Of a DNA stretch of 40,864 bases, positions 8,466 through 16,409 are shown in pieces. Under the pieces are notes generated by a model that saw nothing but the letters and a program-made list of their open reading frames with translations, was not told the origin of the DNA and made no database searches. Source of the stretch: Nitrososphaerota archaeon (GTDB lineage: Archaea; Thermoproteota; Nitrososphaeria_A; Caldarchaeales; JAVZCJ01); the NCBI GenBank assembly GCA_038817485.1, contig JAWAZL010000013.1, positions 1 through 40,864 on the forward strand, in the 5' to 3' direction. Each line of letters begins with the position of its first letter. The first letter of the stretch is position 1. Position numbers and translations under genes: made by a program.

Positions 8466-9200
8466 TTATGAAAAATTTATTTTGGATATTTCTTTATAGG
8501 AAAATTTAGAAATTTCACCATTGCTCTTTTTTATTACTAATGAATAATCTTCTTCTATATCTAAAACTTTGCATTTAATTAATTCATCATTTTTTCTAAT
8601 TAATACATCCTTATTTATAATAAGAGAGTATTTTTTATACTCATTGAATATTTTATTAAATTCTTTATTTAAAAAAGAATTATATAGTTCTTTGAATTTT
8701 TTTAATATTACTTTGAATAGTGCTTCTTTATCAATAATTTTTCCTATTTCATCTCTTAGTGAAGTAATATCTTTTAAGGAATAATCAGGAATATTGGAAA
8801 AAGAGTTATTTGTATTTAGTCCAATGCCTATTATCACATATTTTAATTTATTATTTTCTATAGAAGATTCGATTAGTATACCACAAACTTTTTTATTATT
8901 AATGTACACATCATTAGGCCATTTTATAAAAGCAGGTAAATTAGTGAAATCTCTTATAGCTTTAGTTACAGCAAGTCCTGTTAAAGCCATTAATTTAATA
9001 GAATCAATTGAATTTATATTTGGTCTTAAAAGAATTGAAAACCATAAACCTCCAATTGGGGAAAACCATGTTCTTCCATATCTTCCTCTCCCACATGTTT
9101 GTTCTTCAGCTATTACTATTGCTTCTTTTACATTTTTTTCAGCTAATTTTTTAGCAATATCTTGTGTGGAAGAGACTTTTTTATATCTTAAAATTTTCAT
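8466..9200 (-). CDS. birA: Biotin--protein ligase, catalytic domain only
   Basis: From the ATG at 9200 this is a 244-residue ligase that activates biotin as biotinyl-AMP and attaches it to the carrier lysine. The ATP/biotin loop GRGRYGRTW is at 37-45 and KWPND at 93-97, followed by the C-terminal SH3-like domain. There is no N-terminal helix-turn-helix, so it is not a BirA-type repressor. The frame is open further upstream (to 9275), but that extension would overlap the end of the carboxyltransferase gene and lacks family similarity. The ATG at 9200 leaves one base after the upstream stop, typical of an operon. Its obvious substrate is the carrier encoded two genes upstream. Confidence 0.92.
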   Translation of the reverse strand: MKILRYKKVSSTQDIAKKLAEKNVKEAIVIAEEQTCGRGRYGRTWFSPIGGLWFSILLRPNINSIDSIKLMALTGLAVTKAIRDFTNLPAFIKWPNDVYINNKKVCGILIESSIENNKLKYVIIGIGLNTNNSFSNIPDYSLKDITSLRDEIGKIIDKEALFKVILKKFKELYNSFLNKEFNKIFNEYKKYSLIINKDVLIRKNDELIKCKVLDIEEDYSLVIKKSNGEISKFSYKEISKINFS

Positions 9201-9201
9201 T

Positions 9202-10755
9202 TTATACCGGCATATTCCCATGTTTTCTTTTTGGAGAAAATTCTTCTTTATTCTTAAGCATTTCAAGAGCTTCATATATTCTTTTTCTAGTTTCTCTTGG
9301 TTTTATAACATCATCTATATAACCTCTTTGAGCTGCTACATAAGGATTACAAAAATTCTCTATGTATTCAATTGTCTTTTCTTTTAATTCTTCATAATCT
9401 CCCTTTTTTAGTAAATCTTTATAAAGAATGCTTGCAGCTGCCTCTGGACCAACTAAGGCAATTTCAGCTGTTGGCCAAGCATATACTTGATCTGCGCCCA
9501 AATCTTTACTACACATTGCTAAATATCCTCCAGCATATGCTTTTCTTATTATAATTGTTATTTTAGGAACTGTAGCTTCTGAGTATGCATAAAGCATTTT
9601 TGCTCCATGCCTAATTATGCCCATTTTTTCCATTTTGCTTCCAATAAGGAAAGCAGGAGTGTCAACAAGCTGAACTAAGGGTATATTAAATGCATCACAA
9701 AATCTTATAAATCTAGAAGCTTTATCGGAGGCATCTACATCTATAGCCCCTGCCATTACTTTTGGTTGATTTGCAACAATCCCTACAGAATACCCTCCTA
9801 TTCTTGAAAAGCAAGTTATTATATTCTTTGCAAAATCTGGTTTTATATCAAAAAATTTTCCATTATCAACTATCCTTGTGATAACCTCATACATATCATA
9901 TGGTTTATTCCTTTCTGTAGGTACGATTTCCTCAAGTTCAGGAATAATACGGTCAACTGGATCATTAGTTTCTATTTTCATTGGTTTTTCTTTAAAATTT
10001 GATGGAAGATAACTTAATAATTCTTTCGCTTTCATTAAACATTCTTCATCATTAGAAGTTACAACATCTGCTATACCACTAATGCTTGCATGCATTTCTG
10101 CACCTCCCAGCTCATCTATACTAATTTCTTCACCAGTCACAGCTTTTACAAGCGGGGGACCAGCAATAAATGTATAACTTGTTCCCTTAACCATGAAAAT
10201 AAAATCCATTAAAGCTGGAGCATATGCTTGTCCTCCTGCACATGGACCCATTTCTAATGCTATTTGTGGGATTACTCCGGAAGCTTGAACAATTTTATAG
10301 AAATATCTTCCATAATAGCTTAAAGAATCTTGGCATTCTTGAATTCTTGCACCTCCACTATCAAATATTCCTATTATTGGTGCACCTACTTTCATAGCTA
10401 AATCGTATAACTTAATGATTTTTTTAGCATGCATTTCAGCAAATGTCCCTCCCATAGAAGTAAAATCCTGAGCGTAGACAAAAACCAATCTTCCATTAAT
10501 TTTTCCATAACCTGTTATTACTGCATCAGCAGGTACTTCTTTTTTATCCATTCCAAACCATGTGCAACGATGCTTAACAAATATGTCCATTTCAATAAAG
10601 CTACCCTGATCTAATAATTTATCTATTCTTTCTCTAGCAGTAAGTTTTCCCGCTTCATGTTGTTTTTTTATAGCATTTATGCCCCCACCAAGCATTATTT
10701 TCTTCTTCTTTTCTTCAAGATCTTGAGTATATTGTTTCATATCCTTTATTAACAT
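9202..10755 (-). CDS. mmdA: Acyl-CoA carboxyltransferase subunit (MmdA/PccB family)
   Basis: A 517-residue carboxyltransferase with two crotonase-like halves. Features seen are GGGINAIKKQHEAGKLTARER near the N-terminus, the oxyanion-type Gly-rich stretches SMGGTFAEMHAKKI and FDSGGARIQE in the first half, AYAGGYLAMCSKDLGAD in the second, and the family's usual end, KHGNMPV. The reaction moves a carboxyl group between an acyl-CoA (propionyl/methylmalonyl-CoA by homology) and biotin. The biotin carrier gene ends three bases upstream and its GAGGGAT tail serves as Shine-Dalgarno sequence. There is no biotin carboxylase gene nearby, while the beta pump subunit is present, so the decarboxylating, sodium-pumping role is favoured over carboxylation. 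Confidence 0.93.
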   Translation of the reverse strand: MLIKDMKQYTQDLEEKKKKIMLGGGINAIKKQHEAGKLTARERIDKLLDQGSFIEMDIFVKHRCTWFGMDKKEVPADAVITGYGKINGRLVFVYAQDFTSMGGTFAEMHAKKIIKLYDLAMKVGAPIIGIFDSGGARIQECQDSLSYYGRYFYKIVQASGVIPQIALEMGPCAGGQAYAPALMDFIFMVKGTSYTFIAGPPLVKAVTGEEISIDELGGAEMHASISGIADVVTSNDEECLMKAKELLSYLPSNFKEKPMKIETNDPVDRIIPELEEIVPTERNKPYDMYEVITRIVDNGKFFDIKPDFAKNIITCFSRIGGYSVGIVANQPKVMAGAIDVDASDKASRFIRFCDAFNIPLVQLVDTPAFLIGSKMEKMGIIRHGAKMLYAYSEATVPKITIIIRKAYAGGYLAMCSKDLGADQVYAWPTAEIALVGPEAAASILYKDLLKKGDYEELKEKTIEYIENFCNPYVAAQRGYIDDVIKPRETRKRIYEALEMLKNKEEFSPKRKHGNMPV

Positions 10756-10758
10756 ATT

Positions 10759-10986
10759 TTATCCCTCTTTTATTTCAATAACAAGCATTGTTTTACCATG
10801 TTGAATGAAATCCCCCTCTTTCACTAAAATTTTTTTAATTAATCCATTTGAGGGGGCATAAATTTCATTTTCCAATTTCATAGTTTCAAGTATTAGCAAT
10901 ACATCCCCTTTTTTAACTTCTTGGCCTTCCTTGCATTTAATCGAAATGATTTTTCCAGGAACTGGAGCACTTATTTCTTTCTCCAT
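10759..10986 (-). CDS. mmdC: Biotin carboxyl carrier subunit
   Basis: A 75-residue biotinyl domain with nothing else: the lipoyl/biotinyl fold begins at SAPVPGKI and the attachment motif is ETMKLEN, with biotin expected on K37 (the common form is EAMKMEN). The Pro/Ala-rich linker found in many decarboxylase carriers is absent. It is the first gene of the run carrier - carboxyltransferase - ligase - bioY. It carries carboxybiotin between the carboxyltransferase and the membrane beta subunit. The TATA box about 26 bases before the ATG implies a leaderless transcript. Confidence 0.92.
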   Translation of the reverse strand: MEKEISAPVPGKIISIKCKEGQEVKKGDVLLILETMKLENEIYAPSNGLIKKILVKEGDFIQHGKTMLVIEIKEG

Positions 10987-11007
10987 ATTTTTAAAAATAC
11001 ATAGCTC

Positions 11008-11015
11008 TATATATT
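11008..11015 (-). promoter_or_regulatory. TATA box for the biotin carrier operon
   Basis: TAATATAT on the complement, within a longer AAATTAATATATAG, is centred about 26 bases before the ATG at 10986, with A-rich sequence ahead of it as in an archaeal BRE. There is no room for a leader, so transcription probably starts at the ATG. Inferred from spacing. Confidence 0.5.
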
Positions 11016-11213
11016 AATTTTTCTCCTAATTTTTTAGCTCTTTAAAAATTATTATAAAAAAACGAGAAACTGTGGATTAAAAAAAGTTTAGCATATTAAA
11101 GGATTCAGTTTCTTTCTTTACAAAATTCTAAAAAAGCTTCTTTATTAAATTTTTAAGCATTTTTTATTCTAAAAATAATAAAGATTAACTATATTTAATT
11201 TTTTATTTATTTT

Positions 11214-12128
11214 TTAAAATATTTTATAAAGTGGGTGGTTCTTTGTTTTAGGTCTTATTCCATGCCATCTATTCCTATAAGCTATTATTGCATCTATCAT
11301 TGCTGCTACAGGAAAAACTATTTTAGATTTTTCTATTGGACCATAAAGTATAAAATCTGCACCAGCACATTTAAGAGCTGTTAAAGATCCTCCTGAACAA
11401 AGGTTTTTTGCTTGTTCTCCAAGTTCAACAACTTTTTTCCATTCCAATACTGCATTTAATGGAGCTCCACCACATGGTAAACCTATTTCATTTTTAATTA
11501 AGCTTATTGCATCTAATGAAATTCCTATACTTGGAACATCTAATACAGCTACATCTATTAAAGGTTTCTCTATGCCATTTTCCTCAACTTTTTTAAGTAA
11601 TCCATTTCCCTGCTCTCCAATTAAAAGAGAAAGTTTTCCACTTGCTCTTACATCTCTTGGATTGAATGCTAATATAATAGCTGATTTTACTCCTAATTCT
11701 TTTAAAGCATTTAATTCTTCAGTTTTTACATTATGTGAAATAGAATTATAAACTATTCTATCCAATAAACCTATTTCTGCACAATGTTTCACACCGGCTA
11801 TTTTAATTTCTGCGAAGCTACTATCTATAAGTATTGGTGAATTAGTTTTTTCAGAAACAAAATCTATATATTTTATCATTGCATTAGATGTTAATCCAAC
11901 AATATCAATCATTGATGGACAGCCAGTTTTTTCAGAAAATTCTTCCTGTTTATTAATTAATTCTTCAGCTTTTGCTTTATCAAAAATTCCCTCTTCAGCA
12001 TTACTAACAATCTTATGCCCCTCATAGAATATTGTTCCTATTAAAACTGTAGGTAATTCACCTGGTTTTCCACCTATTTCTACATTTCCAATTCTAAAAA
12101 TTTTTTGTTCTTTTTTAAAATCAAACAT
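11214..12128 (-). CDS. mtrH: MtrH-like tetrahydropterin methyltransferase
   Basis: A 304-residue TIM-barrel methyltransferase that aligns over its length with MtrH, the subunit of the sodium-pumping methyl-H4MPT:coenzyme M methyltransferase that takes methyl from the pterin to a corrinoid. Seen: the start FRIGNVEIGGKPGELPTVLI, the substrate-loop stretch SIDAISLIKNEIGLPCGGAP with small variations, and the usual length (about 310). No mtrA-G subunits or corrinoid protein are nearby, so it may serve another methyltransferase system, as MtrH homologues do in several non-methanogenic archaea and bacteria. It precedes the biotin carrier operon by 227 bases on the same strand. Confidence 0.85.
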   Translation of the reverse strand: MFDFKKEQKIFRIGNVEIGGKPGELPTVLIGTIFYEGHKIVSNAEEGIFDKAKAEELINKQEEFSEKTGCPSMIDIVGLTSNAMIKYIDFVSEKTNSPILIDSSFAEIKIAGVKHCAEIGLLDRIVYNSISHNVKTEELNALKELGVKSAIILAFNPRDVRASGKLSLLIGEQGNGLLKKVEENGIEKPLIDVAVLDVPSIGISLDAISLIKNEIGLPCGGAPLNAVLEWKKVVELGEQAKNLCSGGSLTALKCAGADFILYGPIEKSKIVFPVAAMIDAIIAYRNRWHGIRPKTKNHPLYKIF

Positions 12129-12607
12129 TTAATTCACCTAAAATTATTATTTAAGGAAAACATCATTCTCATTTTTAAACATCTTAAATTTCTAAATTAA
12201 AATATAAGGTTTTTTACATCATAAAAAAATCGTGATGAGATATTTTCCTTTATAATATTGTAATAAATTACAAAAAAATTTAAAAATGAATGATAAATAA
12301 CTTTATTAAATTTTCATTTTATTTAATAAATAAAAGTTCATTACATTTTATAGAGATTTCCAAAATTAAAGATTTTTACTTTCAGAATAATCTTTAATAG
12401 CTTTTAAGCTATTTTTAACATACTTGGTAAAAATAGAAAACAGCCTTCCAAGATATTATTTAAGCTATTGGAAATTTATAAAAAATTGACTAGAAAAGTT
12501 GAGATGATGCAATAATAGTAATTTAAATGAAATTTATTCTAATGATATAGATTTTAATAAAATTCCAGAGACTGAAAGAAATCTTTAGAAAGAAAAAAAG
12601 CTAAAAA
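12129..12607. other. 479-base gap, no gene seen
   Basis: This is a minus-strand intergenic stretch between the PfkB kinase and mtrH. Stops are frequent on both strands. A short open piece near 12520-12600 on the plus strand reads as Asn/Glu-rich peptide but has no start and no recognisable similarity. A GTGATGA word at 12231-12237 resembles a C box, but no matching D box was found, so I do not call a C/D RNA. Confidence 0.35.
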
Positions 12608-13525
12608 TCATTTGGAAATAAACTCTACTTTTGGACTTACAACTTTAAGCCTTTCTTCAATTAATTCCCTTTTAGGAAGATTAGATAATCCAATTGTTTC
12701 AATTTTTAATGAAGCTGCACAAGAAGCAAACAAAGCTGATTTTATTGGATCTTTATTTTTAATATATTCTATTAAAAAGCTAGCTATATACGTATCTCCT
12801 GCTCCAGTAGCATCAACAAATTTTCTTGCTGGAATTGCAGGAATTTTAACAATTTTATCTTCATAACAAAGAATTGAGCCTTTCCTTTCCATTGTTACTA
12901 TAACTATTTCTGGACCAAAATCTTTTATTTTTTTAGCAGCTTCTATAGGGTCTTTTTCATTTACTATAAGATTTGCTTCAATATCATCAGATCTATAAAT
13001 ATTAAAAAATCTTAATACTTTTTTAGCATCTTTCCATACACATTGTTCAATTTTATTCTCATTAATTTTTCTTCTACAATATCCCTGAGGATCAATCGAA
13101 GTTATTATTTTTTCTTTCTTTGTTATTTTTGCAATATCATATGGTATTTCATTAAATAATGGTCCAAAATGAAAACATTTTGCATTAAAATATTCTTTTG
13201 GTATATCTTCTAAATTAATATTTTTTGCTTTACTTAATAAATATTGAGTTCTTTTTCCATTTATATCATAACAATTCATAAATGAAGTAGTTTTTTCACC
13301 TTTTATTTTTAAACCTTTTAAATCAATTCCAGAATTTTCAAGTATTTCCATATATTCTTTTTTAAAATCTTTTCCAACTATAGATACTATTCCAACTTTA
13401 GCATTTAAATTAGAAGCTATAATAGAAGCATAAGCAGCTGTTCCGCCTAAAGATTCAATTTTTCTTCCTTGAGGATCAATTATAATATCATGAGATAAAT
13501 ATCCTAAAACAATTAAATCGTACAT
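12608..13525 (-). CDS. PfkB (ribokinase) family kinase
   Basis: A 305-residue sugar/nucleoside kinase. The N-terminal GGTAAY (27-32) lies in the substrate lid region, and the C-terminal signature DATGAGDTY (238-246) provides the catalytic Asp (D244) and anion hole. Length is normal. Family members phosphorylate ribose, fructose, nucleosides, inositol or 2-keto-3-deoxygluconate, and I cannot choose among them. It stands alone: 479 bases separate it from mtrH downstream and 131 bases from the nucleotidyltransferase upstream. Confidence 0.85.
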   Translation of the reverse strand: MYDLIVLGYLSHDIIIDPQGRKIESLGGTAAYASIIASNLNAKVGIVSIVGKDFKKEYMEILENSGIDLKGLKIKGEKTTSFMNCYDINGKRTQYLLSKAKNINLEDIPKEYFNAKCFHFGPLFNEIPYDIAKITKKEKIITSIDPQGYCRRKINENKIEQCVWKDAKKVLRFFNIYRSDDIEANLIVNEKDPIEAAKKIKDFGPEIVIVTMERKGSILCYEDKIVKIPAIPARKFVDATGAGDTYIASFLIEYIKNKDPIKSALFASCAASLKIETIGLSNLPKRELIEERLKVVSPKVEFISK

Positions 13526-13656
13526 ATTTAAAAAAGAAGAAAAATCAATGAAATAAAAAGCTTTATTTTTTATGAAAAAGGAGAATCTATATTCTTATTT
13601 TTTAAATCGACTTTAATCCAATGTTAAGTATTTAAATCTATGAGTAAGTTATTTTA

Positions 13657-14013
13657 TCATAAAAGCTCCTTAATATAAGTTCTTATTCTTATTTCTTGAT
13701 CACTCCATATTCTCATTATTTTAGCAAAATAATTATAAAGTTTATAGTCATCTTTACACCATAAAATTTTATGATTTTTTATGATTTCGACTTTCATATA
13801 AAGTGGTAATTCTTCAAATAACCAAATATCATAATCTTGTTTATAAATTTTTGAAAATATTTCTAAAAGAAGCATAGCTCTATTTTTTGCATCTGGAGCA
13901 ACTATACAAATATCAATATCTCTAGCTAAAGATGAATCTTTAGCTTTAGACCCAAACAAAAGTATAGCTAAAATTTCATCAATTTCAAATAATCGTGACA
14001 AATCTATATCCAT
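13657..14013 (-). CDS. mntA: MntA-like minimal nucleotidyltransferase (antitoxin)
   Basis: A 118-residue nucleotidyltransferase domain with LLFGSKAK (18-25) and the metal-binding RDIDICIV (31-38, D32 and D34), i.e. GSx9DxD. In characterised HepT/MntA pairs this enzyme adds AMP to a tyrosine of the partner toxin and neutralises it. Its start overlaps the last 10 bases of the HepT gene, and HepT-then-MntA order matches known modules. Length is typical. Antitoxin function is by family and context. Confidence 0.82.
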   Translation of the reverse strand: MDIDLSRLFEIDEILAILLFGSKAKDSSLARDIDICIVAPDAKNRAMLLLEIFSKIYKQDYDIWLFEELPLYMKVEIIKNHKILWCKDDYKLYNYFAKIMRIWSDQEIRIRTYIKELL

Positions 14014-14399
14014 GATTCAATATGCCTCCTTACTTTCTTCAATTCAGGAAGTAGAATTTTTATTGATTCTAATGCTAATTCTTCAGATAAAATATTATAT
14101 CCATGTATAAGTCTATTTCTTAATCCGTTTGCTTTTCTTAGAATGTTAGATAATTCTTTATTAAGTAACCCTTCTTTTTCTAAGTTATTAAGATTTGTAT
14201 AATCGTCTTTTGGTGGTATTCTTAAATCAACTAATCTCATAGAAATAATATCGAATAAAGCTTCAACAATTTCTTGAAATGCTTTATATATAGCTAATTT
14301 TGTTCTTTCTTCATCTAATAAAGGTAGCCAAGATTCTATATTTGATATTCTCTTATCTATATGCACTAGCTTATCTAAATATCTTACCTTTCTTTCCAC
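14004..14399 (-). CDS. hepT: HepT-like HEPN toxin (DUF86)
   Basis: A 131-residue all-helical HEPN protein. The ribonuclease motif Rx4HxY is intact: R94, H99 and Y101 in GLRNRLIHGY. The Tyr is the residue AMPylated by MntA in studied systems. The start is a GTG with no Shine-Dalgarno sequence and no in-frame ATG before residue 54, so it may be leaderless. Paired with the overlapping nucleotidyltransferase downstream, it forms a likely type VII toxin-antitoxin module, possibly for defence or stress. Confidence 0.82.
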   Translation of the reverse strand: MERKVRYLDKLVHIDKRISNIESWLPLLDEERTKLAIYKAFQEIVEALFDIISMRLVDLRIPPKDDYTNLNNLEKEGLLNKELSNILRKANGLRNRLIHGYNILSEELALESIKILLPELKKVRRHIESWI

Positions 14400-14522
14400 G
14401 ATAAGGATAATATTTAGAAATAAATAAATTTTTAAAATTTTACATTATTCTAATTATCTCTTTTTAGATAATCTTCTAAAGAGATATTATAGAATTAATT
14501 TTAATGTAAGAAATTGTTTTAA

Positions 14523-14768
14523 TTAAGTAGGTATTTCGCTTATTTTTCTTTCTTTCTTTCTTAAAATTTTCATTATTGCATTTCTTATAATTTCCTCAAG
14601 ATATTCTGGATTATTATTTAATAATTTTTCTATTATTGCCATAAGTTCTTCATGCGTATCAGCATTTAATTCAAGCATTATTTCTTTTTCAATTTCAAAC
14701 CCTTCTTCTTCACTCATTTCAGGTAATTCTATTCCAAGTTTTTTTGAAGCAATAATCCAACAAGGCAT
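14523..14768 (-). CDS. Small acidic hypothetical protein
   Basis: An 81-residue protein I do not recognise. It has an acidic middle, predicted mostly helical, with a Glu-rich stretch (about 17-30) and a basic run LRKKERK near the end. The start is well supported: a strong AAGGAGAT Shine-Dalgarno sequence lies eight bases before the ATG. It sits alone between the HepT gene and the divergent ligase, 123 bases upstream of hepT. Confidence 0.6.
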   Translation of the reverse strand: MPCWIIASKKLGIELPEMSEEEGFEIEKEIMLELNADTHEELMAIIEKLLNNNPEYLEEIIRNAIMKILRKKERKISEIPT

Positions 14769-14960
14769 TTAAATCGATCTCCTTAAGCATTATTTCTTTT
14801 TCTACTACTTAAAGCTTTTTATTAATTTTAGTGATTTTAATATTTTTAAATTAAAGTTAAGTACATGGTTTTTTAACTAATAATGTTAAATTAAGATTAA
14901 TGAATAAAACAATATAAAAAGGTTTTTATTCCTTGAAAAATAGATTGGAGTGGATACTAA

Positions 14961-15839
14961 TTGAAAATTGGAATACTAACAAGAAATCCTGATGCATGGT
15001 GTTCTATGCAACTTCAATCTGCTTCTATAAAAATGGGTTATGAGCCTATTTGCATAAGTTTTCCAAGATTGGTTGCAAAAATTGGTTTAGAACCTATTCT
15101 AGAATTTTCTGGAATAGATATTCTAAAAGAACTTTCAGCTATAATTGTTAGACCTATTGGAAGAGGTTCTTTAGATGAATGCATTTTTAGAATGGACATT
15201 CTTCATAGACTTGTTAGAAATGGCTTTATTGTTGTAAATAATCCATCAGCAATAGAAAAATGTATTGATAAATTTTATGCAATTTCTCTTTTACAAGAAA
15301 ATGGAATACCTGTACCTAAAACAATTGTGACTGAAAATTCTGAAGAAGCATTAAAAGCATTTTATGAACTTGGAGAAGATATAGTAATAAAACCATTATT
15401 TGGTTCTAGGGGCATAGGAATAACGAGAGTAACAGATCCTGAAATTGCAACAAGAATTTTTAGAACATTACAATTTATGAATAATGTTTTATACATTCAA
15501 GAGTTCATTCCACATGGAAAAAGAGATATTAGAGCATTTGTAATAGGAGATAAAGTTATAGCTTCTATGTATAGAGAAGCTGAAAGTTGGAAAACTAATG
15601 TAGCTCAGGGAGCTAGACCTAAGTCTATGGAACTTTCAAATGAATTAGAAGAATTAGTTTTAAAAGCAGCAAAAATTGTAGGATGTGAAATTGCTGGAAT
15701 AGATATTCTTGAAGGAAAAAATGGTCCTGTTATAAATGAAATAAATAGTCAACCAGGTTTTCGTGGCCTTCAATCTGTAACAAAAATAAATATTGCTGAA
15801 GAAATAATAAAATATGTTATTAGAAAAATTAGAAAATGA
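14961..15839 (+). CDS. mptN: RimK-family ATP-grasp ligase, probably tetrahydromethanopterin:glutamate ligase
   Basis: A 292-residue ATP-grasp ligase of the RimK/LysX/CofF/MptN group. Seen are the early GRGSLDECIFRMDILHRL segment, NNPSAIEKCIDKFY, the ATP loop KPLFGSRGIGI, YIQEFIPHGKRDIRAF, and the metal-binding VINEINSQPGF near the end. The N-terminal pattern fits MptN (adds glutamate to the methanopterin side chain) better than RimK; CofF (caps the F420 tail) is the alternative. The nearby CofE supports a cofactor role. The start is a TTG preceded by GGAGTGG; no ATG or GTG start is better placed. The family is firm, the acceptor inferred. Confidence 0.8.
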   Translation: MKIGILTRNPDAWCSMQLQSASIKMGYEPICISFPRLVAKIGLEPILEFSGIDILKELSAIIVRPIGRGSLDECIFRMDILHRLVRNGFIVVNNPSAIEKCIDKFYAISLLQENGIPVPKTIVTENSEEALKAFYELGEDIVIKPLFGSRGIGITRVTDPEIATRIFRTLQFMNNVLYIQEFIPHGKRDIRAFVIGDKVIASMYREAESWKTNVAQGARPKSMELSNELEELVLKAAKIVGCEIAGIDILEGKNGPVINEINSQPGFRGLQSVTKINIAEEIIKYVIRKIRK

Positions 15840-15862
15840 ATAAAAAAGGTAAAAAGATATTA

Positions 15863-16234
15863 TTATGCGATTAAAGCTATAGCATCTATTTCAATTAACA
15901 CATCTCTTGGTATACGAGATACTTCTACGCATGTTCTTGCTGGTGGAGAATTTTTAAAATATTCTGCAAATACCTCATTCATTGCTTGATAATTATTCAT
16001 ATCACTTAAATATACAGTCATTTTTAAAACATTATTAATAGATGTTCCACATTCTTCTAATATTCCTTTAATCCTTTCTAATACTTCTCTTGTTTGTTCT
16101 TTAATTCCTTTATTAATTGTTTCATATGGTCCTTGTCCAGATACAAAAACAAATGGTTTAGCAATAACTGCAGGTGCAATTGGTAAAGTACCCATGGGAT
16201 ATTTTTTACTTGAATGTATTTCTTTTTTAATCAT
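15863..16234 (-). CDS. ridA: RidA/YjgF-family enamine/imine deaminase
   Basis: A 123-residue RidA protein. The conserved arginine is R100 in SPPARTCVEV and the C-terminal PRDVLIEIDAIA is intact with E115, so the deaminase site is complete. The family releases ammonia from reactive 2-aminoacrylate-type intermediates made by PLP enzymes. AAGGTGA upstream is the Shine-Dalgarno sequence for the ATG. It is convergent with the MptN-like gene (23 bases) and divergent from cofE. Confidence 0.9.
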   Translation of the reverse strand: MIKKEIHSSKKYPMGTLPIAPAVIAKPFVFVSGQGPYETINKGIKEQTREVLERIKGILEECGTSINNVLKMTVYLSDMNNYQAMNEVFAEYFKNSPPARTCVEVSRIPRDVLIEIDAIALIA

Positions 16235-16409
16235 TTATTTCACCTTAATTAAATTTTTAATAAAATGATATATAAAATTTTATTTAAGATTTTTTATAGA
16301 CTTTAAGAAAAATAAATATAACAACTCTCCAATTATTTAATTATAAAAAAAGCTTATATAAAAATAGTTGGCTATTTAAAGGATATTTAATGAAATTGAA
16401 GTGAATAAA

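Noticed and set aside
9201-9275. 25-residue N-terminal extension of the biotin ligase
   Set aside because: It would overlap the end of the carboxyltransferase gene; the ATG at 9200 starts exactly where the ligase family begins.
8794-9387. Plus-strand frame of 197 codons
   Set aside because: It runs antisense across the biotin ligase and carboxyltransferase junction, whose minus-strand proteins are well conserved.
12231-12237. GTGATGA resembling a C/D-box RNA C box
   Set aside because: No matching CTGA boxes at the right spacing.
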